Counted from the first letter of the stretch, positions 1 to 8,207 are shown. The stretch is 33,410 nucleotides of DNA from Bacteroidales bacterium UBA5515 (GCA_002423895.1 DIOL01000013.1:20077-53486), one strand, 5' to 3'. Notes: generated by a model not told the origin, from the letters alone. A program made the numbers and translations.

Positions 1-45
1 ACCTTGCCAAGGTTGGGGTCGCGAGTTCGAGTCTCGTTTTCCGCT
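1..45 (+). tRNA. tRNA-Gly(GCC), 3' part only
   Basis: The window opens inside the anticodon stem. The loop TTGCCAA is at 4-10 with anticodon GCC at 6-8. It is followed by the variable loop, a T arm with GTTCGAGTC, and the 3' acceptor strand ending at 44 with discriminator T at 45. The remaining part closely resembles bacterial tRNA-Gly(GCC). CCA is not encoded, so it must be added after transcription. The 5' half lies outside the window. Confidence 0.93.
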
Positions 46-61
46 CATCCTTTCTAAGGAC

Positions 62-146
62 GCTCTGGTGGTGGAATTGGTAGACACGCAGGACTTAAAA
101 TCCTGTGAGCATTGCGCTCGTGCGGGTTCAAGTCCCGCCCGGAGTA
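62..146 (+). tRNA. tRNA-Leu(TAA)
   Basis: This is a complete class II tRNA. The acceptor strand at 62-68 pairs with 139-145 (including G-U pairs), and the discriminator is A146. The anticodon stem CAGGA/TCCTG (89-93/101-105) encloses loop CTTAAAA with anticodon TAA at 96-98, reading UUA/UUG leucine codons. The long variable arm and a T arm with GGTTCAAGTCC are visible. CCA is not encoded. It lies 16 bp after tRNA-Gly and is probably part of the same tRNA transcript, which ends at the hairpin at 156-197. Confidence 0.97.
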
Positions 147-155
147 CAGAGTGTA

Positions 156-197
156 AACGCAAGGTATTGAAATATATACTTTGCGTTTTTTGTTTTT
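156..197 (+). terminator. Intrinsic terminator of the tRNA operon
   Basis: An 11-bp stem at 156-166 pairs with 177-187 around a 10-nt loop. One pair is a G-U wobble on the plus-strand RNA. The 3' arm runs into a T-rich tract (186-197). Its position just after tRNA-Leu fits termination of the tRNA transcript. Confidence 0.85.
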
Positions 198-258
198 GGA
201 CTTAGTTTAACTCTTTGGTATAACTTAACTCTATTTAATTATCATCTCTTCGTTTGTT

Positions 259-292
259 TTTGAAAAATGAGAATTGCTTGAATTTATGTTTG
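259..292 (+). promoter_or_regulatory. Candidate promoter for the acyltransferase gene
   Basis: TATGTTTG at 285-292 matches the Bacteroidota -7 consensus TAnnTTTG. TTTG ending at 262 lies 22 bp upstream, slightly longer than the usual 19-21 bp spacing. The predicted start of transcription would give a leader of about 25 nt before the ATG at 324. Confidence 0.42.
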
Positions 293-323
293 GAGGTTAA
301 AAGAAAAATATCGAACTAAAAGA

Positions 324-1457
324 ATGACAGTATTAAAAAAGATATTTAGCATTTTTAGATTATCACCAGATTATCAGAATAGAGTTTTTGGTCTTGATTT
401 GATGAGAGCCTTAGCTATAATATTTGTGGTAATGAGTCATGGCTCAATGTTAGAAAAAGCAAATACTGATTTCCCCTGGATACGTCTTGTTAATGGAGTA
501 GAACTGTTTTTTGTTTTAAGTGGTTTCTTAATAGGAGGGATATTGATTAAGAATTTCCAAAAAACCAATACATTTGGCTTTAAAGAAATATTTAATTTTT
601 GGATTAGGAGATGGTTTAGAACTTTACCCAATTACTACTTAGTTCTTATTTTAAACATTATTGTTGTTTATTTTGGTCTAATAAATGAAGATTTCTCTCA
701 GTTTAGCTGGAAGTTTTTTTTATTTCTGCAGAATTTCTCTCAACCATTGGTAGGTTTCTTTTGGGAGTCATGGAGTTTGAGTGTTGAAGAATGGTTTTAT
801 ATTCTTTTCCCTGTAATTCTTGCTTCTTTCTATTTTTTGTTCAGACGCTTTAAAGTTAGTAAGAAATACATCTTTCTTTATTCAATATTTCTATTCTTAA
901 TTCTTTCTTTTCTTTTAAGGGCTTTTTATGCATCAAAATTTGAAGTTGATGATTTCTGGCTTGATGTTAGAGTATTTAAAGTTGTAATTTATCGTTTAGA
1001 TGGTATAGCATTAGGACTTTTGGCAGCATTTATTAAACATTGGTATCCTTCATTTTGGTATAAGAGTAGAAATATTAGTTTTATTTTAGGAATAATTATT
1101 TGTTATGTTGTTTTATACACAGTTTGGGCTCCAAACGAATTTATAACAAAAGTATTTAAAATATCATTCCAAAGCATTGGATGCTTTTTACTTTTGCCTA
1201 AGTTTGACAGTATTAAAAAAGCGCCACCATTAGTTACAAAAGTAGTTACTCACATAAGCTTGATTTCATATTCAATGTATCTATTGAATTTAGCTCTTGT
1301 TTCAGAAGTAATACAAGCTAATTTTCCTCCAAAAGATGAATGTTGGGCTTGGATTTTATATTTTGTTTATTGGATTATTGTAATAGTCTTTTCAACTTTA
1401 CTGTACAAATACTACGAAAGACCAATTATGAATTTAAGGGATAAACTTAAACGATAA
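324..1457 (+). CDS. Acyltransferase family 3 membrane protein (OafA/YrhL-like)
   Basis: This 377-residue integral membrane protein probably moves an acyl group such as acetyl from a cytoplasmic donor to a cell-surface glycan. It is an Acyltransferase_3 protein, shown by the N-terminal R-X10-H motif (Arg28 to His39 in FGLDLMRALAIIFVVMSHG) and by the following FFVLSGFLIG segment (about residues 61-70). About ten hydrophobic segments fill the chain, as in the family, and there is no C-terminal SGNH domain. The substrate cannot be read from the sequence, because no glycan-synthesis genes lie beside it. The gene stands alone, downstream of the tRNA terminator and convergent with the large envelope gene, whose stop lies 5 bp away. 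The ATG at 324 follows a TAnnTTTG promoter candidate. The family is clear; the substrate is unknown. Confidence 0.9.
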   Translation: MTVLKKIFSIFRLSPDYQNRVFGLDLMRALAIIFVVMSHGSMLEKANTDFPWIRLVNGVELFFVLSGFLIGGILIKNFQKTNTFGFKEIFNFWIRRWFRTLPNYYLVLILNIIVVYFGLINEDFSQFSWKFFLFLQNFSQPLVGFFWESWSLSVEEWFYILFPVILASFYFLFRRFKVSKKYIFLYSIFLFLILSFLLRAFYASKFEVDDFWLDVRVFKVVIYRLDGIALGLLAAFIKHWYPSFWYKSRNISFILGIIICYVVLYTVWAPNEFITKVFKISFQSIGCFLLLPKFDSIKKAPPLVTKVVTHISLISYSMYLLNLALVSEVIQANFPPKDECWAWILYFVYWIIVIVFSTLLYKYYERPIMNLRDKLKR

Positions 1458-1462
1458 GGTTT

Positions 1463-4321
1463 CTAAATATTAATATTGAAAAGGATATTTGCGAAAACAT
1501 CGTTTAGTTGAGTTACATATCCAATACGAACTCCAAATTGAAGCTCTTGTTCAATTCTAAATATATGGAAATTCATTTTTAAATCTACTCCAACACTGCT
1601 TAGGTATTCTTTGTCAAAATATCCAAAATCGAAGAAACCACGAGAGAATATTCTTTTAATATAAAGAAGTTTCCAAATTGCATAATCAGGATAAGCCAAA
1701 GGAAGATTATAGCTTATCTTTCCTCCATAGTAAATGGATGGATATTTACCATAAACTCCTGAAGTGAATGCAACTTCATTTGGAAAATAATATATTGTTG
1801 GAGTATTTTTTTGGAAGCCTAAGTCTAAGCCAATGCTGTGATTTAAAAACAATCCAGGAAGATAGGTTGAAGTGTTTATAGCTAATATATTTGCGTTGTC
1901 TGTTGTTATTGACTTTTGAAATCTTAGAGAAAATGTATGTCCTAATTGAGGAGTTATATCATTATTTGCCATTGCTCTAATTCCACTCCATTCTAAGCCA
2001 AAACCAATTGTGTGAAATAGGGTTAATGATTCATTAAAATTATATCTTGGAGTAATGCTTCTATAAGAATAAAGGAAAGAATATTTTGCTTCTTTAAACC
2101 AGTTCCTGTCAGACCAGCTATAAGGAAAATCAACGCTAAAGGAAGTGTTATATTCATCCCAGGTGGAATAGAAGTCTGAATTGCGAAGAGAATCAAAAAT
2201 AATATTTCTTTGACCGTACTTAAAGCTTGCCTTAATTAATGGGTATAAACCAGAGTATGTATAGTTGATAAAATACTCATCTCTTTTATCTGCAAAAACG
2301 TATTTAAATCCTCCTTCAAAGATAGAAGTACCAAGAAGGTTTTGAGAAAAAGCTGAGACACCCCAATTTATATCTTGACTTTGTGCATTAATATATAATG
2401 GAGCCCAACTATGAAAATGAAAAAGATGAGAAATTGGTCTATACTTTTTGCTTTCCCAAAGAGTATCTTTAATATGTGCTTGAGAGAAAATAAAATTTTC
2501 TTGTTTTGTAATTATGTCAGCTTGTGGGAATGTGTTTGAAGGTGCGTTTGGAGAGATTGTTCTAATATCAATAAGTCTTTGATAAGTTATATCTTTCCCA
2601 TCTGCACTATAATCACTAAGCACTAAACTGTCATTAAAGATAATAAAATCCATAACTCCAAAACTTGATTGCGTATGTTGAGTGAGAGAAGAAGAAGTAT
2701 CTTTTAAATTTATTGAATAGACTTGATATGTGTTATCATAGTCACCAATAAAGAATAACCTGTCCTTATATTGAAAAGGTTTTGATATGTTATTAAATGA
2801 AAAAGGAAGGATTGTTGTTTGTTTATCATTATAAACATTATATTTAATTAATGATTTACCGAACTGATTTGCCTTAATTAAATATATTTCTGAATTATCC
2901 TTGTTCCAGGAAGGATAGGAGAACTTAGAGTAAGATTCTTCATTAGTGAATCTTTTAATTATTTCTCCATTTGTTTTATCAATAATAACCAAATGTTGAT
3001 TATTTATTGAGTCATCTTCAATGGCTGCAATAATATTTAAGCTATTGGGATTATAGGAAGGAGTATAGAATCTTTTCTTAAAGGTTATTTGATTGTAGGT
3101 TTCTGTTTCAATATCATATTCAAAAATATCTGAATAGTTTTCATGCTCCCAACGATAATGAGATTTAAGTTCTGACCATAGTAAATGATTATCTTTTGCA
3201 TCTATGTAGGAATGAAGAATCATTCCTGGAGAAAGAATATCTTCTTCATTGTTAAGAGTAATTGAAACAAGTTGTGAAGGTTTGAAATTAGATGTTTTTA
3301 TTGCAACTATGGTTGAATCGTTGATTTGTTTGGGAGAGGAGTAATTGGTGTAGTATTTATTAGTTTTGCCAAGTTTCTTTATTGAGGTTAGTGGACGAGT
3401 TTCGATGTCCTTTATTTCTTCTTCTTTCCATCTTTTAGAAAGAGTGTCCATCATTTGGTTGTAAAGTCTTTGGTTTTTAATGTGTATTCCTCTTTTTTGA
3501 GAATGACCGAATGTTTCTATCTTCCAAAAATTCCTTCCAACATTCTCTATCATATCCGCCCAAATATCTTTCCCGTATATTTCTCTTCCAAATGAAGTAA
3601 GATGATAACCAAAAATATAACTGTCGGGTACATAATCTTTCATTGAACCTAAAAGAGCTTTGTCGTAGGAGTATTTTCCTTTCTTCAAAACTTGAGCCTT
3701 AAAGTACATATTAAAGTCTGGAGTTTTTCCTCTTCCTGTTGGTGTTAGGGCTGTTTCTGCAACTACTGCATCTCCTTCCAAAAACCATGTTGGGATATAG
3801 GCTGCAAGTAAAGCTCCATATATATGCTCTCCAAAGATATTTATTAAAGTTTTTGATGCTCCTTTTTTAAGAGCATAAACCTGAACTGCATGACGCCATT
3901 CGTGAATTGCCAGTTGCCATGACCAAGGATAGGGATAATTGGTTGGAGAAGAAGTTGTCCAAAGTTCAATTCTTTTAGGAGCCCAAACTGACAAACCATT
4001 ATAGTAAGCTGTGTTGGTGTGAAGTAAAAAAGGAACTTTTGGAGGTGTTGTTTTAAGGCTTGTACCTATAACTCCATAAATAGTATCAAGAACAGAGGCA
4101 AATTCTTGTGCATTTGCTTCGTAGAAGTCAGGATAAACAATTTGAAACTTAGGAGTGTTGATTTGACGCCATTTAATGGAAATGTTTTCAACTCCAGTAT
4201 TGTAATACTGTGCTTGAATATTTGAGTGGCTTAGAAAAAGAAAGCCAAAAACCAAAAGCCAAAAACCTTTCAGTCTTTGGCTTTGTGGTAAATTTATTTT
4301 TCTTTTTCTGTTTGAAATCAT
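1463..4321 (-). CDS. Large envelope protein: gluzincin-like peptidase domain, TolB-like propeller, C-terminal beta-barrel
   Basis: This 952-residue exported protein has an N-terminal signal peptide (hydrophobic about 18-30, cleavage near QAQ at 36-38). Residues about 40-300 look like a peptidase_MA-type domain: HEWRH at 140-144 fits HExxH, and WFLEGDAVVAE (179-189) resembles the segment that supplies the third zinc-ligand Glu, here Glu182. Residues about 310-620 have repeated strand-rich blocks with SYPSWNKDNSEIY-like motifs, typical of TolB/WD40-like propellers. Residues about 660-952 are alternating aromatic strands ending in FNINI, as in outer membrane barrels. Automatic pipelines often label such proteins TolB-like. 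The gene starts 10 bp after pepD ends, so the two are probably cotranscribed. The substrate is unknown and peptidase activity is an inference. It could instead be a structural or surface-assembly protein. Confidence 0.75.
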   Translation of the reverse strand: MISNRKRKINLPQSQRLKGFWLLVFGFLFLSHSNIQAQYYNTGVENISIKWRQINTPKFQIVYPDFYEANAQEFASVLDTIYGVIGTSLKTTPPKVPFLLHTNTAYYNGLSVWAPKRIELWTTSSPTNYPYPWSWQLAIHEWRHAVQVYALKKGASKTLINIFGEHIYGALLAAYIPTWFLEGDAVVAETALTPTGRGKTPDFNMYFKAQVLKKGKYSYDKALLGSMKDYVPDSYIFGYHLTSFGREIYGKDIWADMIENVGRNFWKIETFGHSQKRGIHIKNQRLYNQMMDTLSKRWKEEEIKDIETRPLTSIKKLGKTNKYYTNYSSPKQINDSTIVAIKTSNFKPSQLVSITLNNEEDILSPGMILHSYIDAKDNHLLWSELKSHYRWEHENYSDIFEYDIETETYNQITFKKRFYTPSYNPNSLNIIAAIEDDSINNQHLVIIDKTNGEIIKRFTNEESYSKFSYPSWNKDNSEIYLIKANQFGKSLIKYNVYNDKQTTILPFSFNNISKPFQYKDRLFFIGDYDNTYQVYSINLKDTSSSLTQHTQSSFGVMDFIIFNDSLVLSDYSADGKDITYQRLIDIRTISPNAPSNTFPQADIITKQENFIFSQAHIKDTLWESKKYRPISHLFHFHSWAPLYINAQSQDINWGVSAFSQNLLGTSIFEGGFKYVFADKRDEYFINYTYSGLYPLIKASFKYGQRNIIFDSLRNSDFYSTWDEYNTSFSVDFPYSWSDRNWFKEAKYSFLYSYRSITPRYNFNESLTLFHTIGFGLEWSGIRAMANNDITPQLGHTFSLRFQKSITTDNANILAINTSTYLPGLFLNHSIGLDLGFQKNTPTIYYFPNEVAFTSGVYGKYPSIYYGGKISYNLPLAYPDYAIWKLLYIKRIFSRGFFDFGYFDKEYLSSVGVDLKMNFHIFRIEQELQFGVRIGYVTQLNDVFANILFNINI

Positions 4322-4331
4322 TATACAGAAA

Positions 4332-5786
4332 CTACTTCTTTGGTATGTTCTTTAATGTTTCAAGTAAGTAGTCCCAGAATTTCTTTACAGAGTCAATATT
4401 TACTCTTTCATCTGGTGAGTGTGGGTTCATTATTGTTGGTCCAAATGAAATCATATCCCAATTAGGATAAACTCCTCCCAAAAGACCACATTCCAATCCA
4501 GCATGAATTGCCATTATTTTTGGAGTTGTGCCATATAGTTTATTATATGTTTCTTGCATACTCTTTAGTATTGGAGATTCCATATTTGGTTTCCATCCTG
4601 GGTATCCTCCTTCAAAATTTGATTTAGCTCCAGCAAGTGTGAAAACAGAAAGCATCATTTGTGCCAAATCCATCTTTGCACTGTCAACACTGCTTCTTAG
4701 TAGACAGCTAATGCTAATTGTTTTATCATCGCTCTTAACAATTGCCAAGTTGGTTGAGGTTTCAGTCAGGTTTTCCATAGAATCACTCATTCTCATAACT
4801 CCATTTGGACAAGCATAAACAGCATTGATTAATCTTGATTGTGTGTCTAAATCTATTACATTTGGATGAAGAGCTGTTGCATTGAAAGAAATTTCAAATG
4901 AAGGTTCAACTAATGAATATTCATTCTTTACTTCTTTTGCCAATTCTTCAACAATTGCTTTTGCTTCTGTAACCTTGTCAGTTGGGATTGCAACTGTTGA
5001 GAATGCTTCACGAGGGATTGCATTGCGAAGACTTCCTCCATTAATTTCAGAAATTCTGATATTTACTTTTTCTAAAGCCTTAAACAGTCTGAAAAGAACT
5101 TTGTTTGCATTTGCTCTTCCCAAAATAATATCCATTCCACTATGTCCGCCCTTTAGTCCAGTTACGTTAAGAGCAAAACCAGATAAGCCAACAGGTGTGT
5201 TTTCTTTCTTATATTCAAAAACAAATGTTCCGTCAATTCCTCCTGCACATCCAACATAAAGTTCGCCTTCAGTTTCTGAGTCAAGGTTTAAAAGTATATC
5301 TCCTTTCAACACTCCTGCTTCCAATCCAAAGGCTCCAGTCATCCCTGTTTCCTCATCAATTGTTAGAAGTGCTTCAATTGGTCCGTGGATTGCGTCCTTG
5401 TCTTCCAAAACAGCCAATATTGCAGCTACTCCAATTCCATTGTCAGCTCCAAGTGTTGTGCCCTTTGCTCTTACCCATCCATTGTCTATCCAAGGAAGTA
5501 TTGGGTCTGTTTCAAAGTCGTGCTTGGTGTCTGCATTCTTTTGTGGAACCATGTCAATATGGGCTTGTAGAACAACTCCCTTAAGGTTTTCCATCCCTTT
5601 GCTGGCTGGTTTGCGGATAATTACATTGCCTATTTTGTCAATAGTATGTTCTAAATTATGTCTTGTGGCAAATTCAACCAAAGCCTCAACAAGCTTACTT
5701 TCTTTCTTTGAAGGATGGGCTATGGAGCATATCATATCAAAATTATTCCATAGACTCTTTGGTTCTAAACTCTTAATCTCACTCAT
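4332..5786 (-). CDS. pepD: Cytosol non-specific dipeptidase / aminoacyl-histidine dipeptidase (M20C)
   Basis: This is a zinc-dependent dipeptidase that hydrolyses Xaa-His and other dipeptides in the cytoplasm. Its 484 residues match the usual PepD length. Metal ligands and catalytic residues can be followed in order: His76 and Asp78 in QAHIDMVPQ, Asp115 in LGADNGIG, Glu145/Glu146 in TIDEETGMTG, Asp169 in NLDSETEGE, and a C-terminal His456 in NPHSPDERV. The HSGMDI segment of the lid domain is also present. No signal peptide is seen. It lies 42 bp after ispE and 10 bp before the large envelope gene, all on the minus strand, which suggests one transcript. The start at 5786 (MSEIKSLEPKSLW) fits the family. 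Confidence 0.96.
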   Translation of the reverse strand: MSEIKSLEPKSLWNNFDMICSIAHPSKKESKLVEALVEFATRHNLEHTIDKIGNVIIRKPASKGMENLKGVVLQAHIDMVPQKNADTKHDFETDPILPWIDNGWVRAKGTTLGADNGIGVAAILAVLEDKDAIHGPIEALLTIDEETGMTGAFGLEAGVLKGDILLNLDSETEGELYVGCAGGIDGTFVFEYKKENTPVGLSGFALNVTGLKGGHSGMDIILGRANANKVLFRLFKALEKVNIRISEINGGSLRNAIPREAFSTVAIPTDKVTEAKAIVEELAKEVKNEYSLVEPSFEISFNATALHPNVIDLDTQSRLINAVYACPNGVMRMSDSMENLTETSTNLAIVKSDDKTISISCLLRSSVDSAKMDLAQMMLSVFTLAGAKSNFEGGYPGWKPNMESPILKSMQETYNKLYGTTPKIMAIHAGLECGLLGGVYPNWDMISFGPTIMNPHSPDERVNIDSVKKFWDYLLETLKNIPKK

Positions 5787-5828
5787 GTTTTGTGTTAATT
5801 TATTGTGTTAATATTTATTTTATTATGG

Positions 5829-6659
5829 CTATTTTAAAGTCTTATGACAAACAAACGGATATTTGAAAAGGTTTATTTCATCCTCCGATAAATCCTTGTC
5901 GAATATTCCATAAATGCAGGAGCCGGAGCCACTCATTTGAGAATATAATGCCCCAATCTCATAAAGTTTATCCTTAATTTCCTTTAGCTCAGGGTGGTTT
6001 TTGAAGATATTCTCCTCAAAATCATTCTTTATTAAATGCCTCCATTGAACAATTGGACGTGATTCCACAATGTTCAAAAGGTCATATTCGCTCTCTTTTG
6101 GAACAACCCCTTGGTAGGCTTGGGCAGTGCTAATTGAAATATCGGGCTTAATCAATAGAATACTTTTCCCCCTTAGGGACAGGGTGGTAGGGGCTAATCT
6201 ATTTCCTTTTTCATAAGCATAGGCAGGGATATTGTAGATGAAAAACGCACAATCGGAACCAAGTTTTTGAGCATATTTATCCAATTGAACAAGGGAAAGA
6301 TTGAGCTCAAAAACAAAATTAAGGAGCTGCAAAGTAAAGGCTGCATCACTGCTACCTCCTCCCAAACCAGCCTCCATTGGGATGATTTTATGAAGATGAA
6401 TATCCACATTTGGAAGCTCTGGAAAGTCTTTTTTCAATATATTATATGCCTTAATGCAAAGATTATCAGAGCTTGAGTGCGATTTGATTGGAAGACCTGT
6501 AAGGGTGAGAGTGGTCTCTTCTTTGCCATTAGGTCTTATTTCCAAAATGTCCTCCACGTCAATAGGGTAGAGCAAAGTCTCAATATTATGAAACCCATCA
6601 TCACGCTTTTCAACAACATTAAGTCCAATATTTATTTTACAGTTAGGAAAGTAAATCAT
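5829..6659 (-). CDS. ispE: 4-diphosphocytidyl-2-C-methyl-D-erythritol kinase
   Basis: IspE phosphorylates CDP-methylerythritol with ATP in the non-mevalonate (MEP) isoprenoid pathway. It is a GHMP kinase. The N-terminal substrate-binding segment FPNCKINIGLNV holds the conserved Lys8, the glycine-rich ATP loop PMEAGLGGGSSDAA spans about 94-107, and GSDCAFF has the catalytic Asp near 136. I chose the internal ATG at 6659 (276 aa) over the upstream ATG at 6686. The protein then begins MIYFPNCKIN, as IspE proteins usually do, and a TAnnTTTG box (6664-6671, minus) lies between the two ATGs. It is followed by pepD after 42 bp. The product assignment is secure; the start is an inference. Confidence 0.95.
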   Translation of the reverse strand: MIYFPNCKINIGLNVVEKRDDGFHNIETLLYPIDVEDILEIRPNGKEETTLTLTGLPIKSHSSSDNLCIKAYNILKKDFPELPNVDIHLHKIIPMEAGLGGGSSDAAFTLQLLNFVFELNLSLVQLDKYAQKLGSDCAFFIYNIPAYAYEKGNRLAPTTLSLRGKSILLIKPDISISTAQAYQGVVPKESEYDLLNIVESRPIVQWRHLIKNDFEENIFKNHPELKEIKDKLYEIGALYSQMSGSGSCIYGIFDKDLSEDEINLFKYPFVCHKTLK

Positions 6660-6663
6660 AGGG

Positions 6664-6671
6664 CAAAAATA
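6664..6671 (-). promoter_or_regulatory. Possible -7 box directly before ispE
   Basis: The minus strand reads TATTTTTG, matching TAnnTTTG, and ends 4 nt before the chosen ispE ATG. If it is used, transcription would begin at or almost at the start codon, giving a leaderless or nearly leaderless message. No clear TTG -33 element is visible, so confidence is low. Confidence 0.28.
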
Positions 6672-6747
6672 ATAAATAATTGCCACTTTCTTGCAGAATT
6701 TATGGTTTTATTATTCTTAGCTAAATAATAATTTGTTTTCTTTGGTT

Positions 6748-6770
6748 GTGTGGGATTTGAAATACCACAC
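6748..6770 (-). terminator. Small hairpin after the 154-aa lipoprotein gene
   Basis: GTGTGG pairs with CCACAC, and inner ATTT pairs with AAAT, with one mismatch between them. It sits 8 bp past the stop of the lipoprotein gene. No U tract follows on the minus strand, so it may be an mRNA-stabilising hairpin or a protein site rather than a terminator. Confidence 0.3.
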
Positions 6771-6777
6771 ATCAATA

Positions 6778-7242
6778 TTACTTACTGGAATGATTATAAA
6801 CAGTATCAAAATTAATAATAATCACTCTAATTACATTAGTGTCAACATTGAAAACAGTATACTCTAAATCAATAGGGCATAAGCAATTCACAAAACCATT
6901 ATTTCCATGAACGTCAATATTAAGTGTACTATTATTAAATGTATGGCTAGTCAAAATTGAATCAAAATCACAAGGTACACGCAAGTTTGTGTGAGAAACG
7001 TATAAAATATCCCCTATAAAATTTAAGTTAACACTTTCTTCTGTTGGATCATCTTTCACTAAGTTTTCTGAATTTTTACAGGCAGTAAAACTATTAACGC
7101 TTATTTCCTCTTCGGTGATAATAACATTGTTTACATCTTTACCACCTTCCTCTTTCTCTTCACAGGAAGAAAAGAAACCGATGCTTAATCCTGCAACTAA
7201 TATAATTGCAAATACTGAAAACTTTGAAATAAGGCTTTTCAT
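6778..7242 (-). CDS. Lipoprotein of unknown function, twin B
   Basis: This 154-residue protein starts with a lipoprotein signal peptide: MKSLISKFSVFAIILVAGLS, then a lipobox ending at Cys27. The residues after the cysteine are EEKEE. An acidic run here is the Bacteroidota pattern linked to export of lipoproteins to the outer face of the outer membrane, so surface exposure is likely. The mature part has four cysteines (TACKN, VPCDF and FVNCLCPID), which could form disulfides, and beta-rich predicted character. I do not recognise the domain. It starts 9 bp after the end of its neighbour, with which it shares an almost identical signal region but no visible similarity afterwards. It is followed by ispE, on the same strand, after about 118 bp. 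Confidence 0.85.
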   Translation of the reverse strand: MKSLISKFSVFAIILVAGLSIGFFSSCEEKEEGGKDVNNVIITEEEISVNSFTACKNSENLVKDDPTEESVNLNFIGDILYVSHTNLRVPCDFDSILTSHTFNNSTLNIDVHGNNGFVNCLCPIDLEYTVFNVDTNVIRVIIINFDTVYNHSSK

Positions 7243-7250
7243 AAGGCTAT
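7147..7250 (-). repeat. Direct repeat copy 2: lipoprotein signal-peptide module
   Basis: This stretch codes for the first ~32 residues of twin B and a few bases of its leader. It is highly similar, with scattered substitutions, to 7576-7679. The similarity stops after the acidic run, so only the export module is duplicated or conserved. Confidence 0.85.
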
Positions 7251-7251
7251 A

Positions 7252-7671
7252 TTATTTAAGGTGAAACTCATAATCAGTTATCAAATTAGCATACATAACG
7301 TGAACACCATAATATGACATTTGCATAATGTCATCAGAAGGTTTGTTTATTATCCATCTTGGAGAAGAAGAGTTAGGTGTTATAACCATATCTCCTGATT
7401 TAACAATTACCATTGTATCACCAATCATTTCATACACTACCAATATATTATTACCAAACATTAAATCCAATGAAGAAGTGGTATCACTTACTTTTGAATA
7501 GAATTTGTTTTCTGAGTCATACATATCCAATGTAATTGTAACTCCATTAGATAATTTGCATTCCCATTGTTGAGGTTCCTCTTTCTCCTCACAAGAATAA
7601 AAGGAACCAATACTTAATCCTGCAACTAATAGAATTGCAAATACTGAAAATTTTGAAATAGAGCTTTTCAT
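7252..7671 (-). CDS. Lipoprotein of unknown function, twin A
   Basis: This 139-residue protein has a signal peptide nearly identical to its downstream neighbour (MKSSISKFSVFAILLVAGLS) and the lipid-anchor Cys27 followed by acidic EEKEE, suggesting a surface-exposed outer membrane lipoprotein. The mature part (QQWECKLSNGVTITLDMYDS onward) looks like a small beta-sandwich or lipocalin-like chain, but I cannot assign a family. It is the first gene of a minus-strand series (twin A, twin B, ispE, pepD, envelope protein). A promoter candidate (7793-7824) lies about 120 bp upstream. Membership of the whole series in one transcript is an inference. Confidence 0.83.
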   Translation of the reverse strand: MKSSISKFSVFAILLVAGLSIGSFYSCEEKEEPQQWECKLSNGVTITLDMYDSENKFYSKVSDTTSSLDLMFGNNILVVYEMIGDTMVIVKSGDMVITPNSSSPRWIINKPSDDIMQMSYYGVHVMYANLITDYEFHLK

Positions 7672-7679
7672 AAGGCTAA
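7576..7679 (-). repeat. Direct repeat copy 1: lipoprotein signal-peptide module
   Basis: This is the partner of 7147-7250 and codes for the signal peptide, lipobox and acidic export run of twin A. The bases just upstream of the ATG (reverse complement of AAGGCT) are also shared. Confidence 0.85.
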
Positions 7680-7792
7680 TTATTCTATTGATAATAAATT
7701 TAAAACTATAAAATAATTATTTTATTGCTGATATTCTGAGATTATTAATTTTTTATAAGAAATTAGTTTCTTGAGATTTTAATCATACAAAA

Positions 7793-7824
7793 CAAAAGTA
7801 CTAAATAAGATTGACAAAAAACAA
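7793..7824 (-). promoter_or_regulatory. Promoter candidate for the twin-lipoprotein/ispE series
   Basis: On the minus strand, TTG at 7822-7824 is followed after 21 bp by TACTTTTG at 7793-7800. This fits the Bacteroidota primary-sigma pattern TTG-N19-21-TAnnTTTG. The leader to the ATG at 7671 would be about 115 nt. Confidence 0.5.
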
Positions 7825-7895
7825 GTTTAGACCTTATTAAATAAGGTGTAGAAGTAAAATTATAAGCTTTCAATCTTACTAAACTTCTTTTAGAA

Positions 7896-7920
7896 CTCAA
7901 AACAATGCCATTGTTTTGAG
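7896..7920. repeat. Perfect 12-bp-arm palindrome
   Basis: CTCAAAACAATG (7896-7907) and its exact reverse complement (7909-7920) are separated by one base. The spacing is too tight for an ordinary RNA terminator loop without breaking inner pairs. No strong U tract follows directly. Copies of AAACTTCTTT flank it on both sides. Confidence 0.75.
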
Positions 7921-8199
7921 ATTAAAACTTCTTTAAAATTTTTCTGTCTCTTATTTAATGTGTAAAACTCTTTGTTTGAGTAGATTTAATGCTTTTGTTT
8001 TTTGTGCTTTCTCATAATCAAAAACAACTTTGTGAGGATAAATTTGAAAGAATTGATAGAATAAAAGAAAGATAATTTGAAAAAACTTTATTGAACCTTG
8101 TGAGGAGGACAAAAAAAAGTTTTGCAGTCAGTCTCTTATATAAAGAACCGATAAATATGTTTTAATTTATAATTATAACATATCTTAAATTTAAAATTG

Positions 8200-8207
8200 T
8201 ACTTTTG
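8200..8207 (+). promoter_or_regulatory. -7 box for the histidine kinase gene
   Basis: TACTTTTG matches TAnnTTTG and lies about 42 bp before the ATG at 8250. No good TTG -33 element is seen at 19-21 bp, so only the -7 element is supported. Confidence 0.4.

Noticed and set aside
62..197. tRNA-Leu as an integration site for a mobile island
   Set aside because: No integrase and no repeated copy of the tRNA 3' end is found in the window; the following genes look like ordinary chromosome.
4528..5811. Several plus-strand open frames opposite pepD
   Set aside because: They are antisense to a complete, motif-rich pepD and show no recognisable features.
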